Assembly: GCA_002794785.1 (NCBI GenBank)
Contig: NBBA01000029.1
Coordinates: 26,823 to 90,822, forward strand
Direction of reading: 5' to 3'
DNA from: Coniferiporia sulphurascens
Lineage: Eukaryota > Basidiomycota > Agaricomycetes > Hymenochaetales > Hymenochaetaceae
Length of the DNA: 64,000 nt
Position 1 is the first letter of the stretch, and every line of letters starts with the position of its first letter. Shown piece by piece: positions 1-11,387 of the stretch. The notes beneath the pieces were generated by a model that was given only the letters and a program-made list of their open reading frames with translations, did no database searches and was not told where the DNA came from. Both the position numbers and the translations under genes were made by a program.

Positions 1-505
1 GGAGGGTGGTGCCATCGAAGGTGACAGTGACCTGCTGGTCCATCATGAAGGATAAGCACCAGTCAGCCATATCGGGTGCACAACCGAGGTCCAACAATTG
101 TCGGTGGAGGAGTTGGGGGTGTACCGAGTCGAAAAAACCCTGAATGTCAACCGCTAGGACCGAACAGACAAGGCCCTCTGAGTGGGCACACTCCACAATC
201 TGTAGAAGGTGTTGGGCGGCATCGTAGACCGAGTGGCCTTGTCACCCCCCATATTGGTTAGGTGGCAACCAATCCCACATGTTTGTGAGGAACTGGAGCC
301 AGTTAGCTATTATCTTTTCAAGGAGTTTCCCTAGGGTCTCCTCAAGAGTGATTGGCCAGTAAGAACACGGTGAGAAGGGGTCCTTCTTGTTTGGCTTCCT
401 GAGCATCACCACTTTTGCCACCTGCCAGCACTTGGGGTGGTGCCCCAAGTGCAGACAGTCATTGAAAAGTGTAAGTATCTCGTTGGGGTAGGTGTCCACC
501 ACCCA
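1..505 (-). mobile_element. LINE-A, reverse transcriptase fragment (left half)
   Basis: Minus-strand piece of a non-LTR retrotransposon reverse transcriptase. Readable motifs are KWVVDTYPNE, PNKKDPFSPCSY, PITLEETLGKLLEKI and LPPNQYGG (242-511), and the coding match continues to base 1, where the window cuts it. The same protein is seen complete in several copies further right. The upstream half of this copy resumes at 17783, so the 17.3-kb DNA transposon between them split it. Joining the two sides restores the reading frame across PLKWVVD. Confidence 0.9.
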
Positions 506-513
506 TTTCAAAG
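506..513. repeat. Target site duplication, left (TTTCAAAG)
   Basis: TTTCAAAG abuts the left terminal inverted repeat and is repeated exactly at 17775-17782 beyond the right terminus. It belongs to the interrupted LINE reverse transcriptase. Eight base pairs is the duplication length I recall for Zisupton-type (KDZ) transposons. Confidence 0.92.
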
Positions 514-814
514 CACTTCAGGCTGCCATGTATCCAGATACTATTAGTGTATTCTTTCTCAGTTGTAAGTTTGTGCTAATAGTCTGAGACACACACCACA
601 TTGTGTGTGTGCACAGTGCTGTGTGTGCACCCCTAGTGCTCCGCCTCAAGGTCCAGATTGAGTCAAGCGTGCTGTGTGTGTGTACGCACTGTGCCTACAC
701 ACAGAATAACTGATTTATTAATGTCACAGACTGACCAGGGGCCTTTTTGTGTGTGCACATGGTAAATTATGCCTGTGCAGTGTATCTTTATGGAGACAAT
801 GAAGGGCAGTGTAA
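514..814 (+). repeat. Left terminal inverted repeat of the KDZ element
   Basis: About 300 bp that match the reverse complement of 17478-17774 with scattered substitutions and small gaps. Shared landmarks include the 17-bp tip, TATCCAGATACTATTAGTG, CTCAGTTGTAAGTTTGTGC, the TGTGTGTGCACAG block, GGCCTTTTTGTGTGTGC and GACAATGAAGGGC. It probably contains transposase binding sites. Confidence 0.9.
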
Positions 815-922
815 CTATTGTAGCAAACACCAACACCCATACCTTGTACCCACACTTGTGTATTTTAAACTCTCAGCCAAGACAATCCTAGGGTCTACTC
901 ACAAAATGTCTTCACATTAAAA

Positions 923-1225
923 TTATTTTGCAGGACCAGAGGAGTTGTGCATGCCACCATTTTTTGTGTGCTGTACATAGTATTGTTTTAGTCCCCTGCA
1001 ATGATTTTTACTAGAACCTGAAAATAGAAAGTTAGCATTCACTCTTCTCAAACTCACCAAATAATTAAAGTCACAGTTTACCTTAAACAGTGATAAGAGG
1101 TCAGACTTATTCTGTGTATTATTATCTTTTCGGTAATGAAGGAAAGCAGCATCCATGATGAGGATGGACACATCATCTTGGGAAGGGCTTTCACCCATAG
1201 CAGAGCAGGTGCAGGACTTCCTCAT
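923..1225 (-). pseudogene. Subterminal gene fragment, left copy (unknown protein)
   Basis: Minus-strand fragment of a small protein I do not recognise. Two blocks are separated by a probable intron: one around MDAAFLHYRKDNN and SDLLSLFK, the other around HCRGLKQYYVQHTKNGG. The intron between them starts GTAAAC, has a CTAAC branch-like motif and ends TTTTCAG. A homologous, more damaged copy lies in mirror orientation at about 16890-17170, the same distance from the other end. It may be the remnant of a gene once inside the terminal repeats, or simply part of a long ancestral repeat. No start or stop can be fixed. Confidence 0.6.
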
Positions 1226-1326
1226 GGCAATAAGTGAGCCTGTTGGCCAGTGTGCATCACATTTTGTTGTAGAGTATTGATTGTGCTAGAATGAGGACAT
1301 GAATCATAGACCCACTTTTATTCATG

Positions 1327-1660
1327 AATACAAGCTGCACCTCCAAGTGCATACTCCAAGTGCATATGCAGTCGGTGTGTGCACGTCGAGTGCACACACA
1401 TGCCGGTCATGTGCACACACAGTCAAGAGCACATGTGGGATGTGGCCATGCTGTTGTGTGTGCATGTGCAGTATGGCCACAATGTGGCCACATGCAAATG
1501 AGCGTGCACATGCGATGTGGCCACATGCAGACACAATTGAAAGTGGACACACGGGCCATGCACACGCAGTTGAGTGCACGGACGCACAGATGGATCGCAC
1601 GCACTCTCGATTGGCAAGTGCACACACAGTTGGGGACTGTGCCCACATGCAGTCAAGTGC
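1327..1660. repeat. Subterminal TGTGCACA/GTGGCCAC repeat array, left
   Basis: About 330 bp dense in short palindromic words: GTGCACACAC, TGTGCATGTGC, GTGGCCACA and CACATGCAGTC occur many times with irregular spacing. The long open frames on both strands here are compositional artefacts of the repeat. A matching array lies at 16495-16870, about the same distance from the right end. This is inferred to be a cluster of transposase or host-factor binding sites. Confidence 0.75.
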
Positions 1661-1794
1661 ACATGCGAAGTCCTAATATCAAATGTGCATGCCAATATAA
1701 AACTGTTGAACCTGCTTATATTAAGTTAAATGGTCAGAGACATAGGAGACTGTAACAATCACAGTCGGAGTAGGCTAGAAGCACATTCTTTTTC

Positions 1795-4700
1795 TTGATA
1801 ATGTACTACCTGGACTTGGTCCTAAGGGAGGAAAATCTCCAGGCTGATTTGTTACCATATCTAAGTCTAGATTATGCATGTCATCCAAGGCTTCCATCAA
1901 TTCAAGGTCCTTGCTGTCAATTGCCGGCCTGTCATGCGATTCAATGGACAGATCATCAGAGCCGAAGTCAGAGACGAAGCCAGATTGCTTGTCTTCAGAA
2001 TTATCGGCTGGCAGCTTCTGCGATAAGTCTCGCCCCATCATTTTATGCCATCTACACTGATACTGCATGATCTCGGACTCAGATGGACCCCACTCAGGGA
2101 TGGTGGAACGATTGCATGGCAGTAAAAACATAAATTGTTCCTGCCATTCTGAAAGTATGCAAAGAAAACTTTGTTGATGATGGTAAATTGTGTAAGAAAC
2201 GCCATCACTTTGAGCTGAGAAATGTCTAAAAATCACACCATATACTCCATTCAAAGAATCTACACTCACAATCAACAGCAGCAGCAGCAACGAGTCCACC
2301 CCATTTGTATGAAAACCATTCCTGCATTGAATTCCTTTCTCCCTCAACACAATCAATCTCCTCTTGGCAATGGCAAACATTGAGAAGGGCACATATACCC
2401 TTGCACACGGCTTCATCACCCAGCCATCGAGGGACTGAACCATCCGTCTCATTGTAAAGACCCAGATCGCTCTAAATCGAGTTGTCAATGTCCATATCAA
2501 AGAGACCCTTAACTTGAATGGGGCCAGGACATACAGCACCAACAGGAGCTTTCCACTGCTGTATGAGGCTTTGCATACTTGCACATAACTTGTTGTATTT
2601 CATGGCTAATTGGACTACACCCGGATCTCGCCGCTTCATCTGGGAGCCAATAAAGTTCATTTTTTTCTTTTCTGTAAATGATTGCTGAGTGAGCATAACA
2701 AAATATAAGTTTTTGGTACTTGCCATTAGTTTGAGACTGTGCCGCATGGGATCGATAAGGGCGTTCTATATTAAGAAGTTCATACTTTTGCCACTGAAGT
2801 TTGAGGCAAAGTCGTTCCTTGATTGCATGAGCATTCATTCGCTGAGTAACAAACAGATTGTTCTTTAATTCATTGAGTCGCTCTCGTTCACCAATTCCCA
2901 GTGCTTCAATCCTTTTATTTATTTCATTTAGGATTTTTGACCTTGTGGATATTGCATGTGTGAGCTTAGCATCAGTGTCATTGAGATCCATATCAGGATC
3001 AATGACCTGCCTGTTTAAATCCTGGATACGCTGACAAAGCTCCTCGTGGCATGTCTGCAGAGTGGCTATATGTTCAATAGTGTTTCACGCTGCCCATTTA
3101 CTTTGTCCTGTAAATTCCAGGAGGTATATTAGCGCTTTGATAAGGGGGGGATTGAAGCAGGAATAAACCACCCACATGGTAATGGTTTCGTCTGGACTTT
3201 CAGTTGCTCCTCCCATTCAGCCGCAAGCTCCTCTTGCGGGATCCCGCTTTCATGTAGAGCAATGAGTGCAGCATTCAAGCAAGTATATGCAGATTGAGTA
3301 TGCCTGGCGACCCATTGGCCTAACTTCACGAAATTTTCGTCCCTGAGGTGTTGTACTTGTGTATCGAGTGTATACAGCCATTGGTGAAACTTTGGAAAGC
3401 CCAGTGTGAGTTTACGAAAATATATAGAGGATGAATAACTTATGCCTGTAATACACATTGGAGAAATAAGGTGCTTTATTGAACTCCAAAACCACTCGCA
3501 GCCTTCGCTGTTGGTAAGACCAAAGCCATCACACTTGTGCAGATGATAGATAATCTGACACGCCCACTGATGCCCAAAGGCATGAAAAACTGATATGGCA
3601 AAGGTTATGCACTCAGCAAAGCCCTTAAGGAAACCCCATTTCACTATACTCCAATGTAGCTGACAGCCTATATCATATAAGACACCCACTCTTGCATTTG
3701 AAGGTAGATGCTCAAATAATTTGTTTAGAAGTGCAAGGGCATAATGCTGCTTCTCACTGGCAGATGTCATGTTTGTGAGCCAAAGAACTTGATCGTGATG
3801 ACAGAGCAGGGCCATTAGTCCTGTATCTAAAAATAAACGCATACTCACCTTCTGTCATCTGTCATCAGCTGCTTTAAAAGATTCCTTGCATCTGTTCAGA
3901 ACAGCCTCAGATATTTGCATTCCTTCCTTCCTGAAATCCTTGCTAGTGTCATCTTCGGCTTTGACAAAGTGGCGCTGCTTCTGTGTGCCTTTGCGCATAT
4001 GTACATGATTTCATGTGTTGTCTACAAATTTCTCCATGGCCTGCACCTCATCTTGTGGTACGAAAACTGTATTGGGATGGTGATGCGAAGGGTCAAAATT
4101 GCCCTGCCCTCGCTTTTGTTGGAAACACGCATTGAGGCAGACAAGAACATCTGCTCTGAAGATTACAAATAAATAACATAACTTGAATGCAGTAGCGAAA
4201 GTACTTACATTGCAGATGAAGTGGGAAACTTACCTCCAAAGCAACATGGGCATTGGTCCTGGAGGTATGCTGATGCATATCACTCTGGTATTCTTTCACC
4301 TTGGTAGAACATTAGGATACATTAGAACACATATCACTGCAATAATGAAATCCATGTACCTTCCAAATTGTATTCATCCTGAATGGACTGAGGGGCTGTA
4401 GTGACTGTGCAGTCTGTCGCTATTCCATAAGTCAGGGTGAATACGCAATTATGAATTTCATGAACCTTCGCCAGATGCTGTAGTACAACTTTCCCCAGCA
4501 CTAGGAAGGCTTGATATGCTATGTGTAGATAATTCACACTTGTCGTTAAATGATATTGACTCATGGGGCGATGGACCTTTTCACGTATTTGTTATTATTT
4601 TATTAGTATGTACCTTGCCGTAACCTAAGCCGGCACAGTCACCTTTGTTGGCCAGTCTGTGTTGCCTGGGGGGCTGCATAGAGCACTGCAGGCATGGCGA

Positions 4701-6302
4701 GCTCAGGGCTGAATATTCCCAGTCGCTTGCTATGGGGCTTGATGATATGAGAAAATTGTCTTCATCATTGTCAACAATGGAATCGCATGACATTTTCTGA
4801 ACAGCCTTATCGATGTACAAACATGTCACGTCTCATAGCACCCCAAACCACTGCAAAGCACTAGAGAAATGGCACCTGAGAGAATCCTATTATAGGCATG
4901 AATGTCAAAAGAAGAAGAATGTAATAATTTGAGAAATTCGCACCTGGCCTTTGAACGCAAAACCTTGCATCCAAAGAAATGCTTCCAGGGTTGAACAAAT
5001 GGCCGTCTTATTTGGGGAAATGTGAAGGAAAAGCTCTAGTACGAACTCCAGCAAATTGAGGTCAACGGCAAGAGTGGGAAGGCATGGGGCGCAAATGAAG
5101 AGACCACAATTGAGAAGCTGGAGAGGTGCTGGTTGACAGCGGTATACAGCAATTTCTTTGATCATCATGTCTGTCCCATGACGTTAATTAAGCATGTAGC
5201 CTCAATAAGATACAGATGAAACACACACAAAAAGAAAACACAAAGAACTTTCAATTGTTTCTTGGCACCCACACAGCAACACTTTGAAGTAGGGGGTGGA
5301 GAGACCAGTAGTCTTAGGGACTCAGTGTTACAATTTTCCTTTACTTTTCCCTACTGCACTGACTCACTTCCTCTTCGTCATCGTCAGTCAGCACAACTCC
5401 CCCATTCCTCTGCCTTACTCATCCTTATTCGCCTTATGCCATAAGATGCCATGATGACACCTTAGTGCACCATCATGACGTGCTTTGCTTACTGATCACC
5501 ATACTTGTATTACCAAGGCCTTCCTTGAGTTTCCATGACCTTCCATTAGTCTGGTAAACATACCTAACCAAGTCACTACAGTAACAAACACATAGAGTAG
5601 CATATAAGCATGTAACTTCAGTAGCACAAGCCCTAAGCTTGTGCTCTTTGTTCATACAAGCCCATTATCTGCTACCACCAGTCTACTGTGTGCCATTGTG
5701 CCACCAGTCGCTTCGTTGTAACCCGACTCACTCAAGAAGCCTATCGTGTCCACATTGTCGATCAGGAAGCCCCACCGACAATCACCTTCGACTTACGACA
5801 TCTAGGAAGCCCCATTGTCATCACCATCAGCCTTGATGATCAGGAAGACCCGACGTCGATCATCGCGTAACCGTTGAGCTTAACACTCAGAATGCAGAAG
5901 AACATTCAAGTAAGGTTCAATCAGCAAAGGAATAACATCCTCCTGCCACCATTCCCATTGTCTGACCCTCCTTCGCCTGGTCCTCGTGAGCGTTGGATCC
6001 GCATGACGCTGCCGAGGGTTTGTATACGACAGGCTGAAAAGTAGGCCAGGGGATGCATCCTGATCAAAAAAGGAGGTAGATTGATCAAGCTGGTTGGGTT
6101 CTTCATCATTGCGCACTGGGGTTGTTGGTCCCATTCCGACATCTTGAATTATCATCCCCTGCAGCTGCGATAAAGTTTCACCATTGGGGAAGAAGTGGAG
6201 CAGACAATTGGGATGTTTTGTAGGTGAACTTGAATAAAAGTCATTGGCTGTTGGACCTGGGATTGCGTGCCCTGTTGCCGCATTACCTGTCATGTATGCC
6301 AT
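1795..6302 (-). pseudogene. KDZ transposase, decayed and interrupted by a solo LTR
   Basis: Cut-and-paste transposase of the Kyakuja-Dileera-Zisupton superfamily, read on the minus strand. In order: N-terminal RQWEWWQEDVIP and LIEPYLNVLLHSE (to 5886); after the LTR, the cysteine-cluster region IAVYRCQPAPLQLL to STLEAFLWMQGF (5168-4920); CPCCFG; an 83-bp intron (4151-4233); CLNACFQQK; HHHPNTVFVPQDE; LDTGLMALLCHHD; VLYDIGCQ; FHAFGHQWACQ; NSEGCEWFW; then a long coiled region, KYNKLC, GLFDMDIDNSI, ERNSMQEWFSYKW and an acidic tail. The family normally has Asp in the CLxACF motif; here it is Asn (4131-4133). In-frame stops include 4011-4013, 3855-3857 and 2472-2474. Some introns cannot be placed exactly. 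Not functional. Confidence 0.88.
5326..5885 (+). repeat. Solo LTR of the chromovirus family, inside the KDZ transposase
   Basis: 560-bp LTR running TGTTACA to TTAACA with perfect 5-bp duplications CTCAG (5321-5325 and 5886-5890). A TATA-like CATATAAGC lies mid-element, and an AGCACAAG/CTTGTGCT inverted pair follows it. It interrupts the transposase between LLHSE and SLRLL; removing the LTR and one duplication rejoins the frame. It is a solo LTR, with no internal retroviral-type sequence on either side. Confidence 0.95.
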
Positions 6303-6949
6303 ACACCTTCGTCGTGAGGAAATTCACATGATTGCAGCTTCATAATGCATTGGTTGAAAATGGCTTGGGGATTCAGCAACTGGAACCCGATGAATGACTA
6401 TGGATCGGTCCGGTGACTCCTTTCCTAAGAACATTCACAGAAAAAAAGATTGAACGCTGGCCCATAAGTTGTGTGCTCCCCTTCCCCTATTGCTCGTGTA
6501 GTATAGACGCAATGGGGACACATGAGATTCAGGGTTGGAGTCAGCTATTGCAATCCTAGAAAAAAAATTGCCCCACTTTTTTTTTGTGAGTCAAACCTTT
6601 CCATCCACTTGCGTAGTGAAGGTACATATGTTGTGAGCAATCCGGGGTCCTAGGATAAGGATAGGGCACAGGCATATATTAGTGAAAGTCCACATTCTTA
6701 TAGTTATTGCCATGTACATTTTTCCATATAACAAGGTATTTCTGACTGTATGAGATGTGATTAGAATTGGCTCACCATGCTTGCGAGTCCATGAAAAGCC
6801 TGCCAGTTTCTCCAGATGACAATGAATCGCATTAGTTAGATATACGTTACAATAGAGTGTCCGGGGTATCACAATGCAAGGTGGGAATCCTATTAAACAT
6901 GTTTATAAACATGGTGATATAAAAGCCTATTATGACAGGGAAATCTCAC
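6303..6949. other. Gap between transposase and second minus-strand gene
   Basis: About 650 bp without a gene I can support. The longest minus-strand frame (6591-6872, 93 codons) has no recognisable motif and may be an exon of either neighbour or noise. AT-rich, with no repeats. Confidence 0.4.
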
Positions 6950-9062
6950 TCGTCCACATCACCCAGTAACTTCAGCCTTGCAGGGCAGTTCGGCCACTTC
7001 TTAAAAACATTTCTCATTGACTGAAGTGAGTCCACGTTAAGTTGCGCCCCCCAGTACTTGACTACTGGTCAGGAAATGTCTGGGAGGAATGTCATCTTTC
7101 CATCCGGTGTGCCAAGGTATATACTGCTGAGGTGAGCGATATGTATGTGCACATCATTGATGGCCATGACCTCACATGGTAAAAGCTTCTGATTGAGTGC
7201 CCAAAGCTCTGCACAGAAAAGCATCTCTGACAGCTCCCACTGTACCTCCCTCCGAAAAACCTTGTCTGTCTTGGCATGCTCGAGGGAGACGAGCTGTCCA
7301 TGCCATTCCACTTGCATGTCTGGAGAGAAAGAGCTGTATGACCATTCGGCGCCGAATGTTGCCTTCATTGTTGCACTTTCTGCAAGTCTTTGCTTTTTTG
7401 AGGGAGGTAAGTCCTCCAAGCCCCCCTTAATGGCATTGATACTAACATTTTTCGAGTGTACAGGCTGATATTGTGCCTTAGAAGACGACGCTGAAGGCTG
7501 AGGAAGGGTACAGTAAATGTTTTTAATGAAGGGCGACACCGTATTAGGGGTGAGTGGGGAGCCCTTGTCGTAATTTCCATAGACTATTGTTCGCCAGACT
7601 TGCAGTTTATGCCAGATTGATTTGTTGAACATACCACCATTCACGAGCATGTGTTGTAAGGCGGGATGGATGCACACATAGTTTAGATAGTGCCATGCAT
7701 TTTTCTCGACATTGCGATGGATAATCAGGTAGGGAGGGGGAACAGGGTATAGTGAGGCGATGCCAGGTATTGCCTCAACTGGAGACGCCCTCTCCAGTGC
7801 TGCACGAACATGAGGATGAAAAGTCGGAAGGTCCGGTGTTCTGTCGACACCTGTAGGGACATGGAACATACGAGGAAAGTTCCGATTGGCCTTGTTCGCT
7901 TTTCTCGGTTCTTTGCTGCGCTGGTGCTTGCCATTCGGGCCCTGTGGTTGTAAGGTGGGAGATGTACTCGTTGTAGATGGGACAGGACCAGGCGCTGCTG
8001 AAGGGGATTTTTGCGATGATGACACTTCTAGTAGAGGATTTACTCAAGGCCCGCAATGGGTGACAGTGTAATTCCATGCATAATTTTTATAAGTTCTGTC
8101 ATCATGTGGTCATCCATCACCTGTGTGGAAGATGTCCGCAAGTCATACTTTAACAAGATACCCCATTTTGTCGAAGTTGTTCCCCATAAATGAAAAGGCG
8201 TGCTTTTCAATGTCTGAGTCCACCGAGAAAACCATGCCACCTGGAAAATTCTTGTCTCTGGTGTAACAGACCTGGACGGACGAATAAACCAGACAGGTAT
8301 TCCCAAGTGAAAGAAGTCTTGTACGACTATAGGATCTGCCATAAAGACCCCTCGAACCTTGAGCACATCCTTGTCGAAAAAGCGAGTAGACTTTACACGT
8401 GGGTAGACTTTACGAGCATATTGAATGATGGCGTCAAGTTCAATACTGACTCATTGTACATCATGAAAGGAGAAAAGAGAGACTCTCCAGCTCTGACTCA
8501 CTTGCCTGAGCCACTCTATAGCTGTGCAACCAATGTTTATAATACAGTCGATAGTGTGTCGTAGTGTCGTCTCATCAATAGTGCCATATTCCCTATGTGC
8601 CTTAACAGCACACAGTTCGAAAACTTGCTTGAGGCGGTCTAACAGCTCCACTCATAGAAGACCCAAAGCCTCGCCAAGACTATTGACACTCATAGATTCA
8701 ATAAAGTCTGTTTCCTGCAGATTGTACCAGTAGATGTTATCCTTATCATCCTTAGTTGTGTCCCGGTCAAACGAAAAAGAAATGCAGGCATGATGCATAT
8801 TTGACATGGAGTGGAGCTGCGGCCATCTGGAATACTCGTGTCCTCCCCATAAAATGTCTTCACATTTTACAATACCTTCACCACTGACAAAAGGGAACTT
8901 GGGTAGAAACGAAGCATTGGGCATTGTCACGATCAGGTCTTTGTAGTGCATGTCTGCCGCATACCTTGTGTTGAGAGCATGAATTTTCATTTTGTTGTCT
9001 GTGTAATGCCTTAGTTGACTTTCTGATGTTTCAGTATTATTGTGAATACTTACCAAGAACAT
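6950..9062 (-). pseudogene. KDZ-associated cargo gene 1: conserved protein of unknown function
   Basis: Minus-strand gene reconstructed from adjoining frames. N-terminal block at 9062-8652 (SEGIVKCED-like region, SFLPKFPFVSGEG, NIYWYNLQETDF). Then an in-frame TGA at 8652-8654 and the block DRLKQVFELCAVKAHREYG. Next comes LKVRGVFMADPIVVQDFF followed by GIPVWFIRPSRS (about 8366-8275). A Pro/Ser/Lys-rich stretch (SKEPRKANKANRN) precedes HYLNYVCIHPALQHMLVNGG, IWHKLQVWRTIVYGNYDKG and a C-terminal RREVQWELSEMLFCAELWAL (to 7069, possibly continuing to about 6950). I recall similar PVWF(I/V)RP proteins as expanded hypothetical proteins in mushrooms, but no named domain. Because the gene lies inside the transposon it is cargo or an accessory transposition gene. 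At least one frame break near 8045 and the stop suggest decay. Confidence 0.6.
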
Positions 9063-11387
9063 GCATTACCTGCAGTACTGACATGTTCAGTTGAAAGAGG
9101 CTTGACAGTCACCAGCTGTATAACCTTGCAATGGATCTGTAAATTGATGAGCTTCTCAAACTGCCAAAGGATTGATTTGCAGTAGCTTACACACTCAAGT
9201 TTGGCAATAAACAGAAATCTATTTCCAGATACGAATGAAGCGGATGCTTGTGCAAAGTCTACATGAAAACGGAGCACACGATCAATTACTTTCTCTGGAG
9301 GCAGAGAATATTAGACCTACCAGCAAAATATGTTGCACCATGTCACAATTAAATTCTCAATTTCTGCCAATAAGACAATACACTAATGAATTCTCAATCA
9401 TATTCTGGCTACTCGTATAATACACACATGTGCTGTACAGAAAGCAATGCGATAAAATAACTGGAAAACATAATGTTGATATGGACACGAATGAATTCAG
9501 CTCAACAGGTCTCATAAACATGAAGAATGTGAACTCACAGTGTAATTACTCCTTATCCAAATTTGCGATGACTCTTGTATTGCCCTGTAATGGAACCTTT
9601 AGAGTGGAGACACTGGAAAAGTAAACAACAAATACAATGAATTACAAGCTAATGACACACCTCAGCTGAAAGCAAAACACTATATCCAGGACACAAGCAT
9701 TTTCCGAGGATGATAAGTGTGCAGGGCACTCAGTAAAAACGACACATGGACCGATTGGTCCAGACACAAAAACAAACATGGACACAGGTGAGAGCCACTT
9801 GTCATTGTCTGTGATTGAGAGCAAGTGCGAAGCAGGCTTCTCGATACTATACGGTGATTGGACAGTCAAGAAGGTGGATTGTGGGCTGTAGGGTGTGGGT
9901 GGCAGTGGGTGGTGGGGCTTAGGGAAGATGAGGCGGTGATGATACCCGATTAGGCTCGCTAAACTCACTTAGGTACCAGACTGATTACACAACTGGGTAC
10001 CCCCGCTCACCATCCCTACGCCCTCCCTCCACGCACTCCTCGCCATGTGCAGTCGTTCTCCACGCTCCACGCCCCGCTAGCAGCCGCCGTTGGGGAGTGC
10101 CCCCCCACCACCAGCTTCGCACTTGTGGTGGGATCGGGTTGAGCATCTGGGCAGTGGTACTTGCGACTGCATGTACACAGTCCAGGCCCCATTGGTCCCA
10201 CCCGCTGTCGAGATTATCGGATACACCCTTGGATTGGTACACAATGAGCAGGGAATGTGTCTACATGTGCTTGTTTACTCGATGTGCTGCTGGGGATCTG
10301 GCTCGGCCACTACATACAGAGGTGCATCAAGTATATTTTTTTGACTGTGCCCCTGACTATTCTACATCTCAGATAACTTGTGTATCCCTGATCGATACTT
10401 CACAGTTTAACATCTATCGGTATGGTTTCGTGGGTAGACATTTTTGGTTGGAGTTTAAACAGAGCCGTCTCACCACAATACTAACTGACCATGACAGCGA
10501 TGGAATGATCGGCTGACACAACGGAAACTCTGCACACATGCTACAACCTGCTTAGCATACTGTAACTTGTAAGCCTTAGTTGCACTGCTCAATTATGCAT
10601 CAGACAGTTATTCATACTCCCGCCCCATATTATGTTTGATAGGCATCTGTACACCTGGTTCGTCTTTATCCGGCTACAGGCTACAGCCGTCGCTTTTGTG
10701 TCTGCATGACTTTGAAAGATGCTCCAGGCACGATAGTGACCTGTTCCATTGGGAAAAGCGGCATGGACATGCCACATGGTTCAGGTTCAATCTAAGATTG
10801 ATTGTTTTTGCAAGATATGTACTTAGATTTTACTATTTTAGGCATACACAACAGACACAGCTTGAAACGACACGGGCCGTGATATGCCAGCTCTCCCCAG
10901 CGATCTCAGAGAAATACATCAGGAGAAAGTTGGAGTGAGTAATATTGTGCATGTAAGCGAGCTTCAACCAGTCTGCAGCAAATGCAAGTGAAATTTTCCT
11001 TATGCAAAAGTTCCAATAATGAATGTCCTTCATTTGTATCCACTGTCAGTGTCTTCAAAGTGTCTTCAACTCATGGGCTTTCTGGCAGGCATATGCACTA
11101 TGGTGCGAACTCACAGCAGTAAAGACACTTCCACTGGTCTGTTAATCTGGCGGATTTATCCCTTGTCACCAGAATTTAACGGCCCTGTTTGCTTCTAGGA
11201 ATGCCTCAACAAGGTCCTGAACAGATGGCAGCAACAGGGAAAAAGAGGCAGGGATGAAAGGTGCATAACACAGACTTTTTCTGTTGAATGTGGTCCTAAT
11301 GGCGCAAGAAACAGAAAGTAGCAGAGCAGGCTGACTCTGGGGGAAATGGAGAGAAGATTTGCGAGGTAGGTTACATTTTTCTCCTTC
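9063..11387. other. Divergent intergenic zone of the KDZ element, with a GC-rich block
   Basis: About 2.3 kb between the minus-strand genes on the left and the plus-strand gene on the right. No frame here carries a recognisable motif. The minus frame at 9642-9968 (Pro-rich start) and small frames at 9050-9277 and 11166-11522 could be upstream exons but cannot be supported. A distinctly GC-rich patch at about 9985-10240, unlike the AT-rich surroundings, lies between the two divergent transcription units and could hold a shared promoter. No tandem repeats. Confidence 0.4.

Noticed and set aside
1299..1755. Overlapping open frames of 79-143 codons on both strands
   Set aside because: They arise from the TGTGCACA/GTGGCCAC repeat, which lacks stop codons in several frames. 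The translations are Cys/His/Thr-rich repeats with no domain.
7193..7468. Plus-strand frames across cargo gene 1
   Set aside because: Shadows of the minus-strand gene, which has the coherent conserved blocks.
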